DNA of 28,884 nucleotides from Oribacterium sp. (lineage in GTDB: Bacteria; Bacillota_A; Clostridia; Lachnospirales; Lachnospiraceae), in NCBI GenBank assembly GCA_017940955.1, contig JAGAXP010000320.1:1-28884 (forward strand). Reading direction: 5' to 3'. Shown piece after piece: positions 27,074 to 28,884 of the stretch; positions within the stretch are counted from its first letter, which is position 1, and each line of letters opens with the position of its first letter. The notes under the pieces are model-generated. The model was not told where the DNA came from and searched no databases. It saw only the letters and a program-made list of their open reading frames with translations. The position numbers were made by a program, and so were the translations under genes.

Positions 27074-28096
27074 TCACAGCTGATTTGCCTGCAGCAGGGT
27101 CTGACCTGGCAAAATATCTGTTGGAATGATAATGTGCTTTTCAGGTACCGGTTCACCCTTTATAAGGTGCAGAAGCTGCTCACAGGAGCATTGTGCAAGA
27201 CGTCTGGTGTTTTGTTGGACACTGGTGATATTTACGCTCTTGCAGGCCAGTGAAACACCGTCAAAACCGATGATGCGGATGTCCTCAGGAACCCTTTTTC
27301 CCATGCTGATGGCTCCGGTGTAGGCTCCCAGGGCACGCCAGTCACTGATGGCGAAAACACTGTCAAACTCCATTCCTTTTGCGATCAGGTACCTCATGGT
27401 CTCCCGGGTGTCTGTAAAACCGTCTTTGGAAGTCTCAATTTCCACAATGTTTTTCTCTGTAAGGATGATGCCATCCTTCTTGAATTCATCAAAAAAGCCT
27501 CTTTTTCGATCTTCTCTTCGTATGCTCTTCCTTGAACTCATGATAATAATAGGATTTTTACAATTCTGATTTAGAAGTGCTCTTGCTGCAAGACAGCCGG
27601 AAACATACTGATCACTGGAAACGGTGCAGATGTCATCTGTATATTCCGGTGCATCATTGCAATCGATCCAGACGTGAGGGATTGAGGGCAGCAGATAATC
27701 TTTAATTGAAACGTAATCTCCGCTGATAATGATAATGCCGGAAACATTGGAGTCATACAGCGTGTCCAGGGCATCCTTCAGGCTTAATTTGCCCTGGCCC
27801 TGGCTGCAGGTAATGACACTGTAGCCTGATTCTGCAAGAAAAGTGATGGTTTCATGCAGGAGGCTTGCGAAATAATCCTGATTAATGACGTTGGTAACAA
27901 CCCCGATTTTTTTACGGGATAATACTGACTTCCTCTCCGGGAGTTTGTAATTATATTCTTTAAATGCAGAAATCACCTTTTCACGGGCACTTTCAGAAAC
28001 CTTTGTATCACCGTTAATTACCCTGGAAACGGTAGCGGTGGATAAATTGCACTTTTCTGCTATGAATTTTACGGATACGTTTTTCTTTTTAGCCAT
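27074..28096 (-). CDS. LacI-family transcriptional regulator
   Basis: This is a sugar-responsive repressor of 340 residues. The N-terminal HTH with hinge (VSVKFIAEKCNLSTATVSRVIN, then GDTKVSESAREKVISAF) is typical of the LacI family. The periplasmic-binding-protein-like effector domain begins at KKIGVVTNVINQDYFASLL and includes SGIIIISGDYVS, RKRGFFDEF and IIGFDGVSLA. The start is ATG 28096, with GGGAAAA just upstream. It is divergent from a family 1 glycoside hydrolase, and two identical palindromic operators lie between them. It therefore probably controls its own gene and beta-glucoside use, with a phosphorylated beta-glucoside as likely inducer (inference). Confidence 0.93.
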   Translation of the reverse strand: MAKKKNVSVKFIAEKCNLSTATVSRVINGDTKVSESAREKVISAFKEYNYKLPERKSVLSRKKIGVVTNVINQDYFASLLHETITFLAESGYSVITCSQGQGKLSLKDALDTLYDSNVSGIIIISGDYVSIKDYLLPSIPHVWIDCNDAPEYTDDICTVSSDQYVSGCLAARALLNQNCKNPIIIMSSRKSIRREDRKRGFFDEFKKDGIILTEKNIVEIETSKDGFTDTRETMRYLIAKGMEFDSVFAISDWRALGAYTGAISMGKRVPEDIRIIGFDGVSLACKSVNITSVQQNTRRLAQCSCEQLLHLIKGEPVPEKHIIIPTDILPGQTLLQANQL

Positions 28097-28146
28097 GATT
28101 TTCCCTATTTAAATATTATTTTTGTTATTACATCATACCACAAAAT

Positions 28147-28160
28147 ATGTAACGTTACAT
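28147..28160. promoter_or_regulatory. LacI-family operator 1
   Basis: This is the perfect palindrome ATGTAACGTTACAT with the central CG expected for LacI-family proteins, 50 bases upstream of the regulator gene. It overlaps the likely -35 region of that gene (a TATGAT -10 lies downstream on the minus strand), which suggests autoregulation. Confidence 0.8.
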
Positions 28161-28200
28161 AGCAAAAATGTATAAATTACAAAACAATAATTGTTATTAA

Positions 28201-28225
28201 TGACGAAATGTTCTATTTTTCGTCA
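28201..28225. repeat. Inverted repeat between the two operators
   Basis: TGACGAAA and TTTCGTCA (8-bp arms, 9-base spacer) lie midway between the two operators and end 7 bases before the -35 of the glycoside hydrolase promoter. It could be a site for a second regulator or simply a hairpin. A smaller palindrome (AACAAT-A-ATTGTT) is at 28183-28195. Confidence 0.35.
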
Positions 28226-28232
28226 AAAGTAA

Positions 28233-28261
28233 TTGAAAAATCAAACAAAGACATTTACTAT
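28233..28261 (+). promoter_or_regulatory. Promoter of the glycoside hydrolase gene
   Basis: TTGAAA (28233-28238) and TACTAT (28256-28261) are separated by 17 bases. The expected start near 28268 places operator 2 at about +20 to +33, where a bound repressor would block transcription. A leader of about 140 bases follows, with a weak hairpin (ATGGC/GCCAT) near 28347-28365. Confidence 0.55.
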
Positions 28262-28286
28262 TCGAATGTAACAAAATGCAGAACAA

Positions 28287-28300
28287 ATGTAACGTTACAT
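28287..28300. promoter_or_regulatory. LacI-family operator 2
   Basis: This is a second exact copy of ATGTAACGTTACAT, with its centre 140 bp from the first and just downstream of the predicted glycoside hydrolase start. A half site (ATGTAAC) lies at 28265-28271. Two identical operators at this distance would allow looping by a tetrameric or bridged repressor. Confidence 0.8.
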
Positions 28301-28407
28301 AATCGTGATTATTGGTAATACAGTTTCCGTATTTAACTGGATATTTATGGCCGAAGCTTAGCCATGAGTCTGTTTTATACGGTTGATGCATTAAGAAAGG
28401 AGCCTAG

Positions 28408-28884
<477 letters not shown>

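Noticed and set aside
27064..27075. GAAACATGTTTC palindrome as a further parS
   Set aside because: It lacks the central CG and the full 16-bp consensus, and lies at the stop codon of the LacI-type gene.

Overview
This is the chromosomal replication-origin region of an AT-rich Gram-positive bacterium. It most likely belongs to the Clostridia, probably the Lachnospiraceae. The assignment rests on the gene order gyrA-gyrB-recF-dnaN-dnaA / oriC / rpmH-rnpA-yidD-yidC-jag-mnmE-mnmG-rsmG-parA-parB-DUF4446, on the low GC content, on strong AGGAGG-type ribosome binding sites, and on the style of the proteins. The genus cannot be fixed from the sequence alone.

Left arm (1-8942, all on the minus strand, reading away from the origin): dnaA, dnaN, recF, gyrB and gyrA, followed by a terminator, a tRNA-Ser(GCU) gene with its own promoter, and then a very strong promoter with a boxA-like leader. 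That last element looks like the start of an rRNA operon whose 16S gene lies just beyond the left edge. The S4-domain gene usually found between dnaN and recF is absent.

Origin (about 7405-9225): the dnaA-rpmH gap holds three perfect DnaA boxes, several near matches, an AT-rich segment, the dnaA promoter (with a DnaA box inside its spacer) and the rpmH promoter. The dnaA-dnaN gap holds weak DnaA boxes followed by a short GC patch and a TAG/TAC-type trinucleotide run. This resembles the unwinding element of Bacillus subtilis, so the origin looks bipartite.

Right arm (9195-22485, plus strand, again co-directional with replication): the rpmH-rnpA-yidD-yidC-jag group covers ribosomal protein L34, RNase P protein, membrane protein insertion and an RNA-binding protein. 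Next come mnmE and mnmG (tRNA wobble-uridine modification), rsmG (16S rRNA methylation), and parA-parB with two perfect parS sites, one of them at the exact centre of a 42-bp palindrome. DUF4446 and an 823-residue membrane-anchored protein of unknown function, apparently in the same transcription unit, close this arm.

Distal part (22491-28884): orientation becomes mixed and content more accessory. It contains rsmA coupled to an HD-domain protein (minus strand), an LTA-synthase/OpgB-type membrane phosphoglycerol transferase (plus), a Cof-type HAD phosphatase (minus), and a LacI-family regulator (minus) divergent from a glycoside hydrolase family 1 gene that runs off the right edge. Two identical perfect operators lie between the last two genes.

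I found no insertion sequence, prophage, CRISPR array or obvious defence system. The most interesting signals are small: the palindrome-embedded parS, the DnaA-trio-like element, the rpmH leader with competing stems, the six-unit tandem repeat in the ParB linker, and the unassigned large protein behind parAB.
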